NCBI RefSeq assembly: GCF_037963865.1
Contig: NZ_CP150170.1
Location: 1,240,001-1,304,000 of the forward strand
DNA length: 64,000 bases
Direction: 5' to 3'
Source: Paenibacillus sp. FSL R10-2734
GTDB lineage: Bacteria; Bacillota; Bacilli; Paenibacillales; Paenibacillaceae
Below the pieces are notes generated by a model, which was not told where the DNA came from, searched no databases, and was given only the letters and a program-made list of their open reading frames with translations. The stretch's first letter is position 1, and the number at the start of each line of letters is the position of its first letter. This document shows positions 33,788 to 46,252 of this stretch, one piece after another. The position numbers were made by a program, and so were the translations under genes.

Positions 33788-34891
33788 ATGCTGACTAAGG
33801 AACAAATTCAGGAAATACTGCAGCCATTAACAGACTCTGAAACTGGAAAAAGCCTTGTGGAACTACAGCTGATCCGTGACATTATGATTAAAGAAGATCG
33901 TATTTCTTTATCTATCATATGTCTGAATCCTGAAGAGCAAAGTCGCATGGATCTAGAACAACAGGTTCGTGAATTGCTTGAAGCGGGTGGGGCTCCTAAT
34001 GTACATATCCGGCTTCGTAATGCAACCGATTATGAACGTGCTAACCTTCGCGGAGAGAGCGCTGAGGAAGTTGTTGATGAGCCTGGGAAACTTAAAGGAC
34101 ATGCTGCGGGCCTTGATGACCATGAATTAATTAGCGAGAGCTCTGGTGTGAACTTTATCGCCGTGGCCAGCGGCAAAGGTGGAGTTGGTAAATCTACAGT
34201 AACGGTGAACTTGGCCGTAGCCCTTGCGAGAAAAGGTAAAAAGGTTGGTCTTGTCGATGCCGATATTTATGGTTTCAGCATTCCCGATATGATGGGGATC
34301 GAAGAGGGGCCGGTTGTTGAAGAAGGAACTATTATTCCTGTGGAACGTTTCGGAGTGAAGGTCATGTCTATGGGCTTCTTTATCCGTGAGAATAGTCCGG
34401 TTATTTGGCGGGGGCCTATGCTTGGAAAGATGCTGCGCCAGTTCTTCAATGATGTCGGTTGGGGTGAGCTTGATTATATGCTGCTTGATCTTCCTCCAGG
34501 CACAGGTGATGTGGCGCTTGATGTGCATCAGATGCTGCCCCACAGCAAGGAGATCATAGTTACGACACCTCACGCTACAGCAGCGTTTGTGGCGGCTAGA
34601 GCGGGCTCTATGGCTCTGCAGACAGATCATGAGATTATTGGAGTCATTGAGAATATGGCTTATTATGAGTGTACAGACTGTGGTAAGAAAGATTATATTT
34701 TTGGCAGAGGTGGAGGAGCAAGGCTTGCAGAGACGCTTCATACGGAGCTTCTTGCACAAATTCCACTAGGTGCACCGGATAATCATATTTCTGAACCGGA
34801 TTTCTCACCTTCTGTATACAAAGAAGAGACACCGACAGCACTATTGTTTGCCGAAATCGCTGATAAACTAATTGCAAAATATGAGCACTAA
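33788..34891 (+). CDS. salA: Mrp/ApbC-family P-loop ATPase (SalA)
   Basis: 367-aa Mrp-type ATPase. The N-terminal MIP18/FSCA-like domain (residues about 1-90) is followed by the deviant Walker A GKGGVGKST (about 129-137), Walker B DLPPGTGD, and a CxxC pair (Cys295, Cys298) expected to bridge a [4Fe-4S] cluster. Bacillus SalA represses scoC and sits in the same cwlD-gerD position; Fe-S carrier activity is the family role. ATG 33788 has AGAGGTG upstream. Confidence 0.9.
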   Translation: MLTKEQIQEILQPLTDSETGKSLVELQLIRDIMIKEDRISLSIICLNPEEQSRMDLEQQVRELLEAGGAPNVHIRLRNATDYERANLRGESAEEVVDEPGKLKGHAAGLDDHELISESSGVNFIAVASGKGGVGKSTVTVNLAVALARKGKKVGLVDADIYGFSIPDMMGIEEGPVVEEGTIIPVERFGVKVMSMGFFIRENSPVIWRGPMLGKMLRQFFNDVGWGELDYMLLDLPPGTGDVALDVHQMLPHSKEIIVTTPHATAAFVAARAGSMALQTDHEIIGVIENMAYYECTDCGKKDYIFGRGGGARLAETLHTELLAQIPLGAPDNHISEPDFSPSVYKEETPTALLFAEIADKLIAKYEH

Positions 34892-34903
34892 TTCTTGTGT
34901 ATG

Positions 34904-34953
34904 AAAAAGAGGCCTTATCCCACACGTTTGAGTGGGATAAGGCCTCTTTTTTT
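34904..34953. terminator. Bidirectional terminator salA / gerD
   Basis: AAAAAGAGGCC-TTATCCCAC pairs perfectly with its complement at 34932-34951; A-run on the left and T-run on the right make it serve both converging genes. Confidence 0.95.
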
Positions 34954-35034
34954 ACGTACTGAAAGTATATATTTGGGGCCCCCGTAAAGTACCTGAGTAC
35001 GCTTCGTAGCAAATCTCCACATTGTGGGGATATT

Positions 35035-35706
35035 TTAAGAACTTGAATCACCGCCGCTACCACCGCCACCGCTTTCCTGTGTGTCGCCACCTTCGCTGCC
35101 TTTATCTTTTTTCTCCTTTGGCTCAAGTTCTTCTTGTACGACTTTTTTAAGTAAAGTCAATACTTCCATACGGAATAATGGGTTTTGCATAGATTCCTGC
35201 ATGGTCTTCATGGATTGCTTACGGTAATCAGGTGTTTTGGTGAGATTTAGAAACATGGTCATCATTTCTGGAGACTTCATAATTTCTTCGACTGATTTCT
35301 GGTAAGTGGGATCCTTAATTAGCTGAAGGTGTAGCTCCTTGCTTTGCGATTGAATCGCTTTAGCAAAATCACCCGCGAACTTGGGATCCGTCATTATTTT
35401 CTCAATTTCCTTTTGATATTCCGGTGCAGTGAGGGTATCCTTAACAGCGGTTTTAATCTCCTCTGTTGTTTGAAGAGGCATCATCTTCATGCTCATTCCA
35501 CTGCTGCCACCAGAGCTGGAACTTGATAATGATTCCTCAACCGCTTTCTTTCCATCTTCGCTTTTTAATATATCAATAACCATGGTCTTCATTTCTTTAT
35601 AACTGCCCTGTCCGGAAGAAGAACTGCTCTGCTCACCTCCGCAAGCCGTTAAGGCCATTACAAAGCCCAATGCCAAACCCACAGAACTGATAAATCTCCA
35701 TTTCAT
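35035..35706 (-). CDS. gerD: Spore germination lipoprotein GerD
   Basis: 223-aa lipoprotein needed for clustering of germinant receptors in the spore inner membrane. The signal peptide ends in the lipobox ALTAC with Cys22. Helical core residues 35-180 rich in Met and Lys, flanked by Ser/Gly-rich stretches (SSSSSGGSSG, and a Gly/Ser tail after residue 200). It faces salA and diverges from kbaA. A sigma-G-like promoter lies 35 bp upstream. Confidence 0.92.
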   Translation of the reverse strand: MKWRFISSVGLALGFVMALTACGGEQSSSSSGQGSYKEMKTMVIDILKSEDGKKAVEESLSSSSSGGSSGMSMKMMPLQTTEEIKTAVKDTLTAPEYQKEIEKIMTDPKFAGDFAKAIQSQSKELHLQLIKDPTYQKSVEEIMKSPEMMTMFLNLTKTPDYRKQSMKTMQESMQNPLFRMEVLTLLKKVVQEELEPKEKKDKGSEGGDTQESGGGGSGGDSSS

Positions 35707-35740
35707 TGGCGCTGCCCTCCTTTATAGGATTCTCCAGATG

Positions 35741-35769
35741 TATTATGCCGCATTAGAACACATTTATGT
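35741..35769 (-). promoter_or_regulatory. Sigma-G-like promoter of gerD
   Basis: On the minus strand a -10 CATAATA (35747-35741) follows an ACATA -35 (35769-35765) with a 17-bp spacer, near the CATnnTA / GnATR forespore consensus. A dyad AGAACA-N6-TGTTCT (35755-35772) overlaps the -35. Confidence 0.5.
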
Positions 35770-35826
35770 TCTGGGTGTAATGGTGTTTTGTCGGTATCCT
35801 TGGTAAAATAAATCTGACAAGGGGAG

Positions 35827-36426
35827 GTGAATTGGCTGAGTATAAAAAAATGGTTTCATTTATTTTGGACTACCCTCCTTATAGGAGCGGGTGGGGCTGT
35901 AATCGCTGGTCTGGCACTGCAATTCGTGAATGGTACGATTGATTTCAAAAGTGTAGGGGATTTCTTTTTATACCCGCTGATTCTGCTTGGTTACGGAATG
36001 CTTGTAAGCGTTTATTCGCAACTTGGTTTTTTTGCCTATTTGATTTTGAATTATATGGGCAACGGGGTTTTTCCACAAAAGGTTTGGAAATACATACAAC
36101 TAGTGCTTTCTGTGCTCGCATTGCTTGAACTGATTTTTTTGCGTACCGTCGTTGGCGGAGATAGAAATGTTATGTCTGATCTAATATTAGGAATCGTTAT
36201 TTTGCTAGCAGCTATTATTGTGTCTTATTTCAAAGTGAAAAGTACAAACAGCTCTGCTTTGATTCCAACCCTCTTTTTTATGACAGCTATATCAATTGTG
36301 GAAGTGATCGGCGTGCTCCGTATAGGTGTCGATAGTGCGACCGTATTTATTGTTGTTCCGCTTATCGCTTGTAATGCATTCCAAATTTTGATGCTTCACC
36401 GTATTCTGAAACCGGCAGCCGGATAA
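35827..36426 (+). CDS. kbaA: KinB-signalling pathway activator KbaA
   Basis: 199-aa polytopic membrane protein, about six hydrophobic segments, that supports KinB input to the sporulation phosphorelay in Bacillus. Start uncertain: GTG 35827 overlaps the only good ribosome binding site GGGGAGG (35821-35827), whereas CTG 35836 (reading SIKKWFHLFW) lies 8 nt after it. An extended -10 TGGTAAAAT lies at 35801-35809. The order gerD-kbaA-pdaB matches Bacillus apart from the ppk2 insertion. Confidence 0.88.
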   Translation: MNWLSIKKWFHLFWTTLLIGAGGAVIAGLALQFVNGTIDFKSVGDFFLYPLILLGYGMLVSVYSQLGFFAYLILNYMGNGVFPQKVWKYIQLVLSVLALLELIFLRTVVGGDRNVMSDLILGIVILLAAIIVSYFKVKSTNSSALIPTLFFMTAISIVEVIGVLRIGVDSATVFIVVPLIACNAFQILMLHRILKPAAG

Positions 36427-36451
36427 TGAATGGGGAAGGCACTAAACAATG

Positions 36452-36486
36452 AACCCCGTGCTCTGATCTCAGAAGACGGGTTTTTT
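36452..36486 (+). terminator. Terminator after kbaA
   Basis: AACCCCGT / ACGGGTT outer stem with TCTGA-TC-TCAGA inside, followed by six T. Confidence 0.85.
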
Positions 36487-36552
36487 GCTTTAACTGTATC
36501 TTAAAGATTAAAATCTGTTTACGGAGGTTAATCTTAAAGAACGTAATGCTCT

Positions 36553-36696
36553 AAAACTAGGCGTATGCTTCCGAAGCGTGTTTTGTACGTAGTTCTTCAA
36601 TGATGCATATGCTTTACAAAACTAAGTGAATGCTTCCGAAGTGAGTTTTGTACGAAGTAATACAAGTGTAGTAACGCTCACAAAACTTTTAGGAGG
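36553..36696 (+). repeat. Duplicated switch-like leader element before ppk2
   Basis: Two imperfect copies of a roughly 41-bp unit (36553-36593 and 36618-36659). Each begins AAAACTA, has the palindrome CTTCCGAAG in the middle, and ends GTTTTGTACG. A third CAAAACTTT (36681-36689) abuts AGGAGG (36691-36696). The AGTTTTG of copy 2 can pair either with CAAAACT upstream (36617-36623) or with CAAAACT at the ribosome binding site, giving mutually exclusive hairpins. The 277-bp gap from kbaA otherwise holds a terminator and a weak promoter (TTGCTT-N18-TAAAAT, 36485-36514). Confidence 0.65.
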
Positions 36697-36703
36697 GGAA
36701 TAT

Positions 36704-37525
36704 ATGGACATCAAGCGCTATATGATAAAAGACACAAATGAAATCCGGCTTAACAAGCTGGATCCAGACGACACAGGCATTTTTAAATCCAAAAAAGAAG
36801 CAGAAGCCAAAACAGAGCAGCTCAAAACACGCTTGGCAGAGCTACAAGATATTTTGTTTGCTCAGAAAAAGCATTCGCTGCTTGTAATTCTGCAAGGAAT
36901 GGATTCCAGCGGTAAGGATGGAACGGTTAAGCATATTTTTTCAGGCATCAATCCACAAGGATTCATTGTTACCAGCTTCAAGAAACCTTCTCTAGAGGAA
37001 GAGGCTCACGATTTTTTATGGAGGGTTCACCAGAAGACACCCCCTAAGGGCTATATCTCTGCATTTAATCGCTCGCACTATGAAGATGTATTGGTACCGC
37101 GGGTACATGGGGGATTAAAAAAGGATGATTTCAAGCGCCGCTTTCGTTACATACGGCAGTTCGAGGAAATGCTAGTGGAAGAGGGAACTACAGTTATTAA
37201 GCTTTTTCTGCATATTTCTAAAGAGAAGCAGTTAAAGAAAATCAAAGAACGACTTGAAGATCCCAAAAAACACTGGAAATTCGATGCAAGTGATCTCCAG
37301 GAGCGGGAGTATTGGGAGGATTACCAAGAAGCATATGAAGATGTTTTCAAGGAAACTAGTATAGATAAAGCACCCTGGTATTGGATACCCGCCAATCATC
37401 AATGGTACCGCAACTATTTGGCCTTATCCATCGTTGTAAAGACACTGGAGAGTCTGGATCTGAGTTATCCGAAGCTGAATACCCCCACACCCGACATATC
37501 GGAACTCATTTCTCCACGTCATTAA
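36704..37525 (+). CDS. ppk2: Polyphosphate kinase 2 family protein
   Basis: 273-aa PPK2 P-loop kinase, phosphorylating nucleotides from polyphosphate. Walker A GMDSSGKDG at residues 65-73, the lid/Walker B region FNRSHYEDVLVPRVH, and the C-terminal WYWIPANHQWYRN are family hallmarks; one catalytic domain only. ADP versus AMP preference cannot be read. ATG 36704 has AGGAGGGG upstream; the open frame before it lies in the repeat leader. It interrupts the kbaA-pdaB order. Confidence 0.9.
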   Translation: MDIKRYMIKDTNEIRLNKLDPDDTGIFKSKKEAEAKTEQLKTRLAELQDILFAQKKHSLLVILQGMDSSGKDGTVKHIFSGINPQGFIVTSFKKPSLEEEAHDFLWRVHQKTPPKGYISAFNRSHYEDVLVPRVHGGLKKDDFKRRFRYIRQFEEMLVEEGTTVIKLFLHISKEKQLKKIKERLEDPKKHWKFDASDLQEREYWEDYQEAYEDVFKETSIDKAPWYWIPANHQWYRNYLALSIVVKTLESLDLSYPKLNTPTPDISELISPRH

Positions 37526-37577
37526 TACTTTGGAAAGATCAACAATTATTACGGCACCAGAGATTGTGAAATGTGCT

Positions 37578-38381
37578 CTATAGCCCGGCCGCGTCCTCGA
37601 TGGCATTACTAAGTGAAGCTGAGTCGCGGACCTCTTTACCTTCGGCGTTGCTTTGACTAATTAGCTCAGAGACGGTAACGAACTCATAACCTTGACTCCG
37701 AAGCTCGTCGATAATGAGCGGAAGTGCTTCATGCGTTTGTTTGCAGGAATCACTGGCATGTAGAAGGACGATATCACCAGGATGCGCTTTTGTTGTCACA
37801 CGCTTCACGATATTGTCTACGCCGATGTTCTTCCAGTCCAGAGAGTCTGTGTCCCATTGAATGACCTTGTATCCGAGATCGCTGGCAACCTGAAGGACTC
37901 TTTTGTCAAAATCTCCATTAGGCATACGAATCAAATTAGGCTCAGTGCCTGTTAATTCGGTAAGTACGGTGTGAGCCGTTGAGATCTGTGTACGAATTTC
38001 TTCGTTGCTTAGTGTGCTGTAATTGACATGTTTATGACCATGACTACCAATTTCGAAACCTGCATTCTTGATGTTGGTTACAATCTCCGGGTGAGTCTTA
38101 CTCCATGGTGAAGACAGGAAGAAGGTGGCTTTGTCCACTTTCTTGTCTTCAAGTACCTTCAAAATCGGTTCGGGTCTTTTCTCCCCCCAGCTAATATCGA
38201 AGGTCAGGGCAATCAGCTTCTTCTCTGTTGGTACACTGTAGATCGCAGAAGGTCCAGATTCGGAAAAAACAGTTATGTTACCCCTCTCGACATAGACAAC
38301 TCCAGCAGCAAGAAGCACAGCGGCGAAGATATAGATAAATCGTTTAATCTTTTTGCCGCTGAATACATAAAAAGAATTCAT
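37578..38381 (-). CDS. pdaB: Sporulation polysaccharide deacetylase PdaB
   Basis: 267-aa NodB-domain protein with an N-terminal membrane segment (residues about 14-32). NodB motifs are present: TFDISWG, SHGHKHVNYS, RMPNGDFD, QWDTDSLDW and LLHASD. PdaB is needed for spore integrity in Bacillus, and the neighbourhood fits. ATG at 38381 with GGAG ten bases upstream; the longer frame lacks a better site. Confidence 0.9.
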   Translation of the reverse strand: MNSFYVFSGKKIKRFIYIFAAVLLAAGVVYVERGNITVFSESGPSAIYSVPTEKKLIALTFDISWGEKRPEPILKVLEDKKVDKATFFLSSPWSKTHPEIVTNIKNAGFEIGSHGHKHVNYSTLSNEEIRTQISTAHTVLTELTGTEPNLIRMPNGDFDKRVLQVASDLGYKVIQWDTDSLDWKNIGVDNIVKRVTTKAHPGDIVLLHASDSCKQTHEALPLIIDELRSQGYEFVTVSELISQSNAEGKEVRDSASLSNAIEDAAGL

Positions 38382-38488
38382 AATGACAGCGCTCCTCTCC
38401 CATGCGAAATGCTTGTATGTTCTAAATGTATGCTCGTACCGCACGGTTATGACCTAAGATACAAAGATCACAATTTCAGGAGGTATTT

Positions 38489-39100
38489 ATGTTGTCGTTC
38501 TTCACATTTGTTAAAGATCTAAAAACGATTCGTAAGGCTTTATTGTTGTCCTGTCTGCTCTTCGCAGTAGGAGCGGTTATAGGCTGGGTAGCAACGAGTA
38601 GTCTTGAAAAGCTATTGGTTCAGCAATTGGAGGGGCTCAGCGAAATCAGCGGTAACCTTAGAGATTCTTCTAATCCGCAATGGAGCTTCTTTGTTTTTAT
38701 ATTTTTGAATAATAGCATCAAGGGTGTTCTTATCATATTTTTAGGGGCGTTGTTCGGTATACTGCCAGCCATATTCTTATTTATTAACGGAGCGGTTATC
38801 GGCTATTTGATTCATTTATCAGCGCTGCAAGGACAGGACTTGTTCGAACTAATAGTAAAAGGACTGCTGCCTCATGGGATTATAGAGATTCCAGCGATCA
38901 TTATTGCTTGTGCATTTGGACTGCAGTTCGGCGGAAAAGTACTTTCAAGTATATTTCGTTTATTCACTAAAAAAGAGGACAGAGGTGTAGATTGGTCTTC
39001 GTTTACGCGTCAGACACTTACAGCATCCATTTGGACAGTAATCCTCCTATTTGTTGCAGCCATTATTGAAAGCACAATAACTTTCTCTCTTTTATCATAA
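38489..39100 (+). CDS. SpoIIM-family membrane protein
   Basis: 203-aa DUF95/SpoIIM-type integral membrane protein with five or six hydrophobic segments and the family motif LLPHGIIEIPAIIIA. SpoIIM works with SpoIID and SpoIIP in engulfment; this copy is not beside those genes, and many Paenibacillus-type genomes have several paralogues, so it may be a relative rather than spoIIM itself. CAGGAGG precedes ATG 38489. Divergent from pdaB. Confidence 0.78.
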   Translation: MLSFFTFVKDLKTIRKALLLSCLLFAVGAVIGWVATSSLEKLLVQQLEGLSEISGNLRDSSNPQWSFFVFIFLNNSIKGVLIIFLGALFGILPAIFLFINGAVIGYLIHLSALQGQDLFELIVKGLLPHGIIEIPAIIIACAFGLQFGGKVLSSIFRLFTKKEDRGVDWSSFTRQTLTASIWTVILLFVAAIIESTITFSLLS

Positions 39101-39352
39101 AACTTCCGGAAATGGAGCATAACATTAAAACCATTCATCCAAGGATTGCCTAAAGATCAGAGGTATATAATCGTGACGAAGCCATAAAGGGAATTTTTAA
39201 TAATTATGGTTATAAAAAGAGTACTCCGGTTAATCTAGTGTAAGAGGATCTTAAGGCAGCTTTCTCCATGAGATGGACTAACTAATTATGTACAAGGGTT
39301 TTGTGGTTTTAGTGAATGTGTTACTTGCAACTTCATGAAGGAGGCCAAGCAT

Positions 39353-39583
39353 ATGTTGGGAATGTTGTTTAACGAGAAAGAATGCAAGGAACTGGATTAT
39401 GTTTTGCGAAAAGAACTTGATGAGATGCTGTTAGATTTGAGCGATCAGCGCTTGGACCAAAATATCAGGCATGCCATCGCCAATAGATATAAGACTGTAT
39501 TTCGAATGTACGCTCGTTTTGCTCCTCAGAAAGAGCTTTCCAAGTATGCATGGGGCGGACGTTCTTCTCAGTATAAACACTGA
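39353..39583 (+). CDS. Small conserved-looking protein of unknown function
   Basis: 76 aa, not recognised. It is highly charged and helical (LFNEKECKELDYVLRKELDE), cytosolic, ending in a basic WGGRSSQYKH. A clean AAGGAGG (39338-39344) sits 8 nt before ATG 39353 and a terminator follows, so it is probably a real gene. The 252-bp gap before it holds no other gene that I can support. Confidence 0.65.
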   Translation: MLGMLFNEKECKELDYVLRKELDEMLLDLSDQRLDQNIRHAIANRYKTVFRMYARFAPQKELSKYAWGGRSSQYKH

Positions 39584-39649
39584 GGATGGGTGGTAAATGC
39601 AAGAGTCTTATATGAATTTAAGATTATTTAATAAAATAGCTTGACTAAA

Positions 39650-39688
39650 AAGGAGTGCTCATGATAAATTATATCTCGCGCTCCTTTT
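39650..39688 (+). terminator. Terminator before the rRNA operon
   Basis: AAGGAGTGC (39650-39658) pairs with GCGCTCCTT (39678-39686), ending in TTTT. A TTGACT at 39641 overlaps it and could alternatively be a first rrn promoter. Confidence 0.65.
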
Positions 39689-39751
39689 GCTTGTGTAAAA
39701 GGGAAGCGGAAGGCGAGTGAAATTGAAAAAAACATTTTTCAAAAAAAAGAC

Positions 39752-39781
39752 TTGCCAAACAGCGAAACACTGTGATATATT
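39752..39781 (+). promoter_or_regulatory. rRNA operon promoter
   Basis: TTGCCA (39752-39757), 18-bp spacer, TATATT (39776-39781), preceded by an A-rich UP-like tract (39726-39748). The leader to 16S is about 150 nt. Confidence 0.75.
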
Positions 39782-39827
39782 ATAAAGGTCGCCGCTGACA
39801 AACAACGACGACGAAATAAGAGACATT

Positions 39828-39849
39828 GATCTTTGAAAACTGAACAACG
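39828..39849 (+). promoter_or_regulatory. rrn boxA-type antitermination site
   Basis: TGATCTTTGAAAACTGAAC in the 16S leader; a near copy (TTGATCCTTGAAAACTGGAT) recurs before 23S at 42054-42073. This is the typical Bacillales position for NusB/S10-dependent antitermination. Confidence 0.7.
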
Positions 39850-39857
39850 AGTGAGTG
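39848..39857 (+). other. 5' arm of the 16S processing stem
   Basis: CGAGTGAGTG pairs perfectly with CACTCACTCG at 41578-41587, bracketing 16S as the RNase III processing stalk. The internal 5S lies outside this stem. Confidence 0.75.
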
Positions 39858-39941
39858 GGAAATCACGAAAGTGATATCCAAAATTAGAGAATTAATTTTC
39901 TCGTCAGATGTTTCAAAATGAGCATATCGCTCTTTTCAATA

Positions 39942-41503
<1,562 letters not shown>

Positions 41504-41624
41504 TGGAGAATCGTTCTCTGCAATGAGGACATTCAAATCGGAAGCTAAGCTTCCTCAATAGAACCCTCGGGTTCGAACACTCACTCGTGTTCAGTTTTGA
41601 AAGAGCAAGTCTCTTTCATATGCG

Positions 41625-41741
41625 TTTGGTGGCGATAGCGGAGGGGTTCCACACGTACCCATCCCGAACACGACCGTTAAGCCCTCCAGCGCCGATGGTA
41701 CTTGGACCGAAGGGTCCTGGGAGAGTAGGACGCCGCCAAGC
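41625..41741 (+). rRNA. rrf: 5S ribosomal RNA (internal copy, between 16S and 23S)
   Basis: 117-nt 5S with terminal helix TTGGTGGCG / CGCCGCCAA. It differs from the second copy at about three positions (CCACACG versus CCACGCG; GACGCCGCC versus GACGTTGCC). Its place between 16S and tRNA-Ile is unusual. Confidence 0.95.
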
Positions 41742-41785
41742 GGACAACCTTATTTGGTTGATTCACAATGTTATATATGTTATAT

Positions 41786-41862
41786 GGGCTTTTAGCTCAG
41801 TTGGTTAGAGCGCACCTCTGATAAGGGTGAGGTCGGTGGTTCGAGTCCACCAAGGCCCACCA
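41786..41862 (+). tRNA. tRNA-Ile (GAT)
   Basis: Full cloverleaf, acceptor GGGCTTT/AAGGCCC, anticodon GAT, encoded CCA; in the 16S-23S spacer. Confidence 0.97.
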
Positions 41863-41946
41863 TATAACTTTATAAAGTACGAGGCCTCCGAAAAGTAATC
41901 GGAATAAGCTTCGAAGCTAGACTTCACTTTTTGGAGTGAATTATAT

Positions 41947-42022
41947 GGGGCCATAGCTCAGCTGGGAGAGCGCCTGCCTTGCAAGCAGGAGGTCAGCGGT
42001 TCGATCCCGCTTGGCTCCACCA
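41947..42022 (+). tRNA. tRNA-Ala (TGC)
   Basis: Full cloverleaf beginning GGGGCCATAGCTCAG, anticodon TGC, encoded CCA; usual partner of tRNA-Ile in the spacer. Confidence 0.97.
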
Positions 42023-42082
42023 TAATTTTTAAAATTCAATACCTTTTTTAAACATTGATCCTTGAAAACTGGATACCGAAAC

Positions 42083-42096
42083 GAATTTGCGTTTTA
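42083..42096 (+). other. 5' arm of the 23S processing stem
   Basis: GAATTTGCGTTTTA pairs over 14 perfect bases with TAAAACGCAAATTC at 45129-45142, flanking 23S. Expected RNase III / Mini-III cleavage stalk. Confidence 0.8.
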
Positions 42097-42195
42097 GAAC
42101 ATCTTTTAAGCTGAACTTGTGTAAACAAGTTTAAATTAATAGTGATGCTAAGTGAAGATTTTCGATTGTGCGAACAAGCGAAACATCGGAACGAT

Positions 42196-45123
<2,928 letters not shown>

Positions 45124-45198
45124 ATACTTAAAACGCAAATTCAATTCGGATTCAGTTTTCAGGCGATTAAGCCTGAGCATTTACGCTGTAAATGCCCG

Positions 45199-45315
45199 TT
45201 TGGTGGCGATAGCGGAGGGGTTCCACGCGTACCCATCCCGAACACGACCGTTAAGCCCTCCAGCGCCGATGGTACTTGGACCGAAGGGTCCTGGGAGAGT
45301 AGGACGTTGCCAAGC
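45199..45315 (+). rRNA. rrf: 5S ribosomal RNA (distal copy)
   Basis: 117-nt 5S in the normal place after 23S; helix I carries TTGCCAA in place of CGCCAA of the internal copy. Confidence 0.97.
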
Positions 45316-45321
45316 GGATAT

Positions 45322-45397
45322 TCCCTGATAGCTCAGTTGGTAGAGCACTCGACTGTTAATCGAGTTGTCACAGGTTCGAGTCCTGTTCGGGGAGCCA
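45322..45397 (+). tRNA. tRNA-Asn (GTT)
   Basis: Acceptor TCCCTGA/TCGGGGA, anticodon GTT, encoded CCA. First of a twelve-gene tRNA array. Confidence 0.96.
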
Positions 45398-45398
45398 T

Positions 45399-45474
45399 GC
45401 TCTCATAGCTCAGCAGGTAGAGTGCTTCCATGGTAAGGAAGAGGTCACCGGTTCGAATCCGGTTGAGAGCTCCA
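45399..45474 (+). tRNA. tRNA-Thr (GGT)
   Basis: Acceptor GCTCTCA/TGAGAGC, anticodon loop ATGGTAA giving GGT, encoded CCA. Confidence 0.95.
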
Positions 45475-45485
45475 CAGATTTGCAA

Positions 45486-45560
45486 GGCCCGTTGGTCAAG
45501 GGGTTAAGACACCTCCCTTTCACGGAGGTAACATGGGTTCGAATCCCATACGGGTCACCA
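45486..45560 (+). tRNA. tRNA-Glu (TTC)
   Basis: Acceptor GGCCCGT/ACGGGTC, anticodon TTC, encoded CCA. Confidence 0.95.
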
Positions 45561-45600
45561 ACTTTTACTTGTACTTACCCTTAGAGGGTCCCATAGATAT

Positions 45601-45676
45601 GGAGGCTTAGCTCAGCTGGGAGAGCATCTGCCTTACAAGCAGAGGGTCGGGGGTTCGATCCCCTCAGCCTCCACCA
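45601..45676 (+). tRNA. tRNA-Val (TAC)
   Basis: Acceptor GGAGGCT/AGCCTCC, loop CTTACAA giving TAC, encoded CCA. Confidence 0.95.
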
Positions 45677-45719
45677 TAATCTTCCTGAGAGATTATGGGC
45701 AGCATAGAGTTACCATCAG

Positions 45720-45794
45720 TGGGGATTAGCCAAGCGGTAAGGCAACGGACTTTGACTCCGTCATGCATAGGTTCAAATCCTATATCCCCAGCCA
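45720..45794 (+). tRNA. tRNA-Gln (TTG)
   Basis: Acceptor TGGGGAT/ATCCCCA, anticodon TTG, encoded CCA. Confidence 0.95.
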
Positions 45795-45799
45795 AGTGC

Positions 45800-45872
45800 G
45801 AGCCATTAGCTCAGCTGGTAGAGCACCTGACTTTTAATCAGGGTGTCGAAGGTTCGAATCCTTCATGGCTCA
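45800..45872 (+). tRNA. tRNA-Lys (TTT)
   Basis: Acceptor GAGCCAT/ATGGCTC, anticodon TTT. The 3' CCA is not encoded (CTT follows the discriminator), so it needs CCA addition. Confidence 0.95.
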
Positions 45873-45887
45873 CTTTTATTATTACAT

Positions 45888-45971
45888 GCGCGTGTGGCGG
45901 AATGGCAGACGCACCAGACTTAGGATCTGGCGTTTCACGACGTGGGGGTTCAAGTCCCTTCACGCGCACCA
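45888..45971 (+). tRNA. tRNA-Leu (TAG)
   Basis: Class II tRNA with long variable arm, acceptor GCGCGTG/CACGCGC, anticodon TAG, encoded CCA. Confidence 0.95.
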
Positions 45972-45977
45972 TATTTT

Positions 45978-46052
45978 GCGGAAGTGGCTCAGCGGTAGAG
46001 CATCGCCTTGCCAAGGCGAGGGTCGCGGGTTCGATTCCCGTCTTCCGCTCCA
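45978..46052 (+). tRNA. tRNA-Gly (GCC)
   Basis: Acceptor GCGGAAG/CTTCCGC, loop TTGCCAA giving GCC, encoded CCA. Confidence 0.95.
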
Positions 46053-46060
46053 TATTTTTT

Positions 46061-46137
46061 GCGCCCTTAGCTCAGCTGGATAGAGCGTTTGACTACGAAT
46101 CAAAAGGCCGGGAGTTCGAATCTCTCAGGGCGCGCCA
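46061..46137 (+). tRNA. tRNA-Arg (ACG)
   Basis: Acceptor GCGCCCT/AGGGCGC, anticodon ACG (inosine-modified in related bacteria), encoded CCA. Confidence 0.95.
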
Positions 46138-46167
46138 TTTTTTTATTAAGCAATTATAGTATTCTTA

Positions 46168-46241
46168 CGGGATGTAGCTCAGCTTGGTAGAGCACCTGGT
46201 TTGGGACCAGGGGGTCGCATGTTCAAATCGTGTCATCCCGA
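46168..46241 (+). tRNA. tRNA-Pro (TGG), copy 1
   Basis: Acceptor CGGGATG/CATCCCG, anticodon TGG, no encoded CCA. All 74 bases are identical to the copy at 46341. Confidence 0.95.
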
Positions 46242-46252
46242 TTTTCACCTTT

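Noticed and set aside
45695..46159. 154-aa open frame across the tRNA array
   Set aside because: It runs through six tRNA genes with intact cloverleaves; no ribosome binding site.
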